Notes under the pieces: model-generated
Databases searched by the model: none
What the model was told of the DNA's origin: nothing
The model's input: the letters and a program-made list of their open reading frames with translations, nothing else
In this document: positions 22,456 through 23,406 of the stretch, piece after piece
Numbering within the stretch: position 1 is the stretch's first letter
Layout of the letters: every line of letters starts with the position of its first letter
Assembly (NCBI GenBank): GCA_945937975.1
Contig: CAMEUD010000006.1
Span: forward strand, 1 to 23,406
Length of the DNA: 23,406 bases
Origin: an uncultured Clostridia bacterium
GTDB taxonomy: Bacteria; Bacillota; Clostridia; Christensenellales; UBA1242
Reading direction: 5' to 3'
Program-made: the position numbers and the translations under genes

Positions 22456-22659
22456 TTAATAACATATCATAACTAATAATTGACATAAACCTAAAAGAAG
22501 AAATACTCCTATCAGCCAAAAGATAAAACTCAAACAACCCAATGATGCACTAAATGGTATCAATAAAATTTTAATGAAACATGAAAAAATATCCCACAAA
22601 AAAGGAATAAGTTTTATACATGCACCAATAATCACACAAATAATTATAAAAGTAACCAT
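22456..22659 (-). CDS. Small two-helix membrane protein, 67 aa
   Basis: From the ATG at 22659 (MVTFIIICVIIGACIKL); a TTG 30 bases upstream lies within the promoter -7 box and is rejected. Almost all of it is hydrophobic, with likely membrane segments at about 2-22 and 28-63, three or more Cys and few charges. It follows a near-perfect host promoter, so it is probably made immediately after infection. Holins can look like this, but early expression argues instead for a membrane or superinfection-exclusion role. Both are guesses. Confidence 0.65.
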   Translation of the reverse strand: MVTFIIICVIIGACIKLIPFLWDIFSCFIKILLIPFSASLGCLSFIFWLIGVFLLLGLCQLLVMICY

Positions 22660-22686
22660 AGTTATATATATTTTATTTTTCAACCA

Positions 22687-22718
22687 CAAAGATACGAAAA
22701 AAAACTTACATATACAAA
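22687..22718 (-). promoter_or_regulatory. Perfect Bacteroidota sigma-ABfr promoter
   Basis: Minus strand: TTTG, 20 bases, TATCTTTG(TGG). Both boxes and the spacer match the Bacteroides consensus exactly. The expected start of transcription near 22680 gives a leader of about 20 bases to the ATG at 22659. Confidence 0.85.
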
Positions 22719-22809
22719 TTTTTCATCATTTTTATTTGTGAATTAATGTTTGTTTTTGGTTATGATACTTTTGACAAATAACAGAATTTTTTTGAGATTC
22801 GGAAGATTG

Positions 22810-23406
22810 TTAATTCTTAACACCTCTAACCGAGAAACCTTCACAACGATTCGTGGTAAATATATCAGAAGTGTTACGACTAATATAAAGATAATTAATG
22901 TTGCGTTTATCAAAATTAGATGAAGAACAATAATTAGACCATAGGTTTCCACCCATATAATAATCACAATCACCAGCAAATGGTAGAAAGATATTATTAC
23001 CATTAACTTTAGATTTATACAATCTACCTACAACTCCATTAATTGTTTGATTTTTAGAAGTAGTATTATCTAATAACTCTTGTATTTGTTCTATAGTAGG
23101 TATATGAGCTACACCTTTTGTTTTTAGATAAACAACATCATCTTCTGGTTCAAGAACAGTCTTACCATCTTTGTCATTATATTTGGTAGATTTTTCACCC
23201 CATTTATAGTTATACCAAGTATATTCTTCTTTAGGTTCTGTTTCACCCCAAGCATAAAAATCGCCATATTCTTCAGGTTCTGCGGCACCGATATTTCTTT
23301 CAGCCCATAAAGTTCCTGATGGAAGCCCTAAATCAATGTATTGAGTGTTGTCTTTATCTTCTCGTCTTTCTTCTCCTGTATTAGATCTTTTCAATGCGGA
23401 ACCCCA
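22810..23406 (-). CDS. FISUMP-domain protein with GMWGS module (N-terminus off the right edge)
   Basis: The frame is open to the right edge, so the start is outside the window; at least 198 residues are visible. It opens with WGSALKRSNTGEERREDK, the third copy of the module. A strong FISUMP-type domain follows: YIDLGLPSGTLWAERNIGAA, then EYGDFYAWGETEPKEEYTW, AHIPTIEQIQELLDN, IFLPFAGD, GGNLWSNYC and GFSVRGVKN at the end. The fold is C-type-lectin-like and is common in Bacteroidota surface proteins. In the phage it may serve as virion decoration, receptor binding or packaged cargo, which is inference. It closely parallels 14336-15136 in design. Confidence 0.85.
   Translation of the reverse strand, partial: WGSALKRSNTGEERREDKDNTQYIDLGLPSGTLWAERNIGAAEPEEYGDFYAWGETEPKEEYTWYNYKWGEKSTKYNDKDGKTVLEPEDDVVYLKTKGVAHIPTIEQIQELLDNTTSKNQTINGVVGRLYKSKVNGNNIFLPFAGDCDYYMGGNLWSNYCSSSNFDKRNINYLYISRNTSDIFTTNRCEGFSVRGVKN
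23353..23406 (-). repeat. GMWGS-LKRSNTGE module, copy 3 (cut by the window edge)
   Basis: Encodes WGSALKRSNTGEERREDK. It differs from copy 2 by one residue over the shared 18 residues, and the DNA is also closely similar, ahead of the same kind of domain. Confidence 0.8.

Noticed and set aside
22743..23003. 86-residue hydrophobic minus-strand frame
   Set aside because: It lies mostly inside the FISUMP-domain gene in another frame and has no promoter of its own.
1..23406. Stop-codon reassignment as in some giant gut phages
   Set aside because: All recognised genes end at plausible TAA or TGA codons at the expected family length, with no in-frame stops within conserved domains.

Overview
The window is a stretch of a large, A+T-rich (roughly 70% A+T by eye) tailed-phage genome. 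It is most likely a T4-like (myovirus-type) lytic phage of a Bacteroidota host. The phage hallmarks are a gp32-type single-stranded DNA binding protein, a compact sigma factor, long structural proteins with coiled coils, an anaerobic ribonucleotide reductase pair (nrdD/nrdG), free-standing homing endonucleases and T4-type late-promoter octamers. The host inference rests on two near-perfect Bacteroidota sigma-ABfr promoters (TTTG or GTTG, 20-base spacer, TATCTTTG), a DnaK whose sequence is of Bacteroidota type, and FISUMP-type domains common in that phylum. I see no tRNA gene, CRISPR array, integrase, rRNA or intact transposon, and no in-frame stop reassignment.

Layout, left to right (all genes on the minus strand except one): a truncated large structural gene (1-1603); a homing endonuclease (1660-2577); a tightly packed late-type operon of four unknown proteins, one with four membrane segments (2635-4923); a sigma factor driven by a host-type promoter (4982-5665); a metallophosphoesterase homologue that has lost nearly all metal ligands (5767-6309); the gp32-like protein (6370-7347); two structural proteins (7471-10290); a full-length phage DnaK (10390-12255); a five-repeat zinc-finger homing endonuclease (12313-13632); two late genes with possible head-cargo signals (13700-15136); a 19-residue ORF with its own promoter and terminator; nrdG; the single plus-strand gene (15854-16330); two small late proteins; an overlapping endonuclease/adenine-methyltransferase pair (17296-19253); a homing-endonuclease remnant; nrdD; a guanylate-kinase-like gene with a small coupled ORF; a small membrane protein behind a host-type promoter; and a truncated FISUMP-domain gene running off the right edge.

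Two phage promoter classes can be read by eye. The octamer CATAAATA (compare T4 late TATAAATA) lies 17-31 bases before structural and cargo-like genes. The 16-mer TTTTTTGTTATATTTA, or its core, lies before gp32, dnaK, nrdG, a homing endonuclease and a small ORF. Perfect hairpin terminators close most units.

The most interesting signal is a shared N-terminal peptide, K-x-F-[ED]-x-F-[IV]-x-E. It resembles the T4 capsid-targeting propeptide (MKTYQEFIAE, from memory) that is cut off by the prohead protease. Clear or partial versions occur on at least five otherwise unrelated proteins, including the probable restriction endonuclease at 17296-18087 but not its partner methyltransferase. This suggests a phage that packages a restriction enzyme in its head for injection while protecting its own DNA by methylation. 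That is inference, but it is testable.
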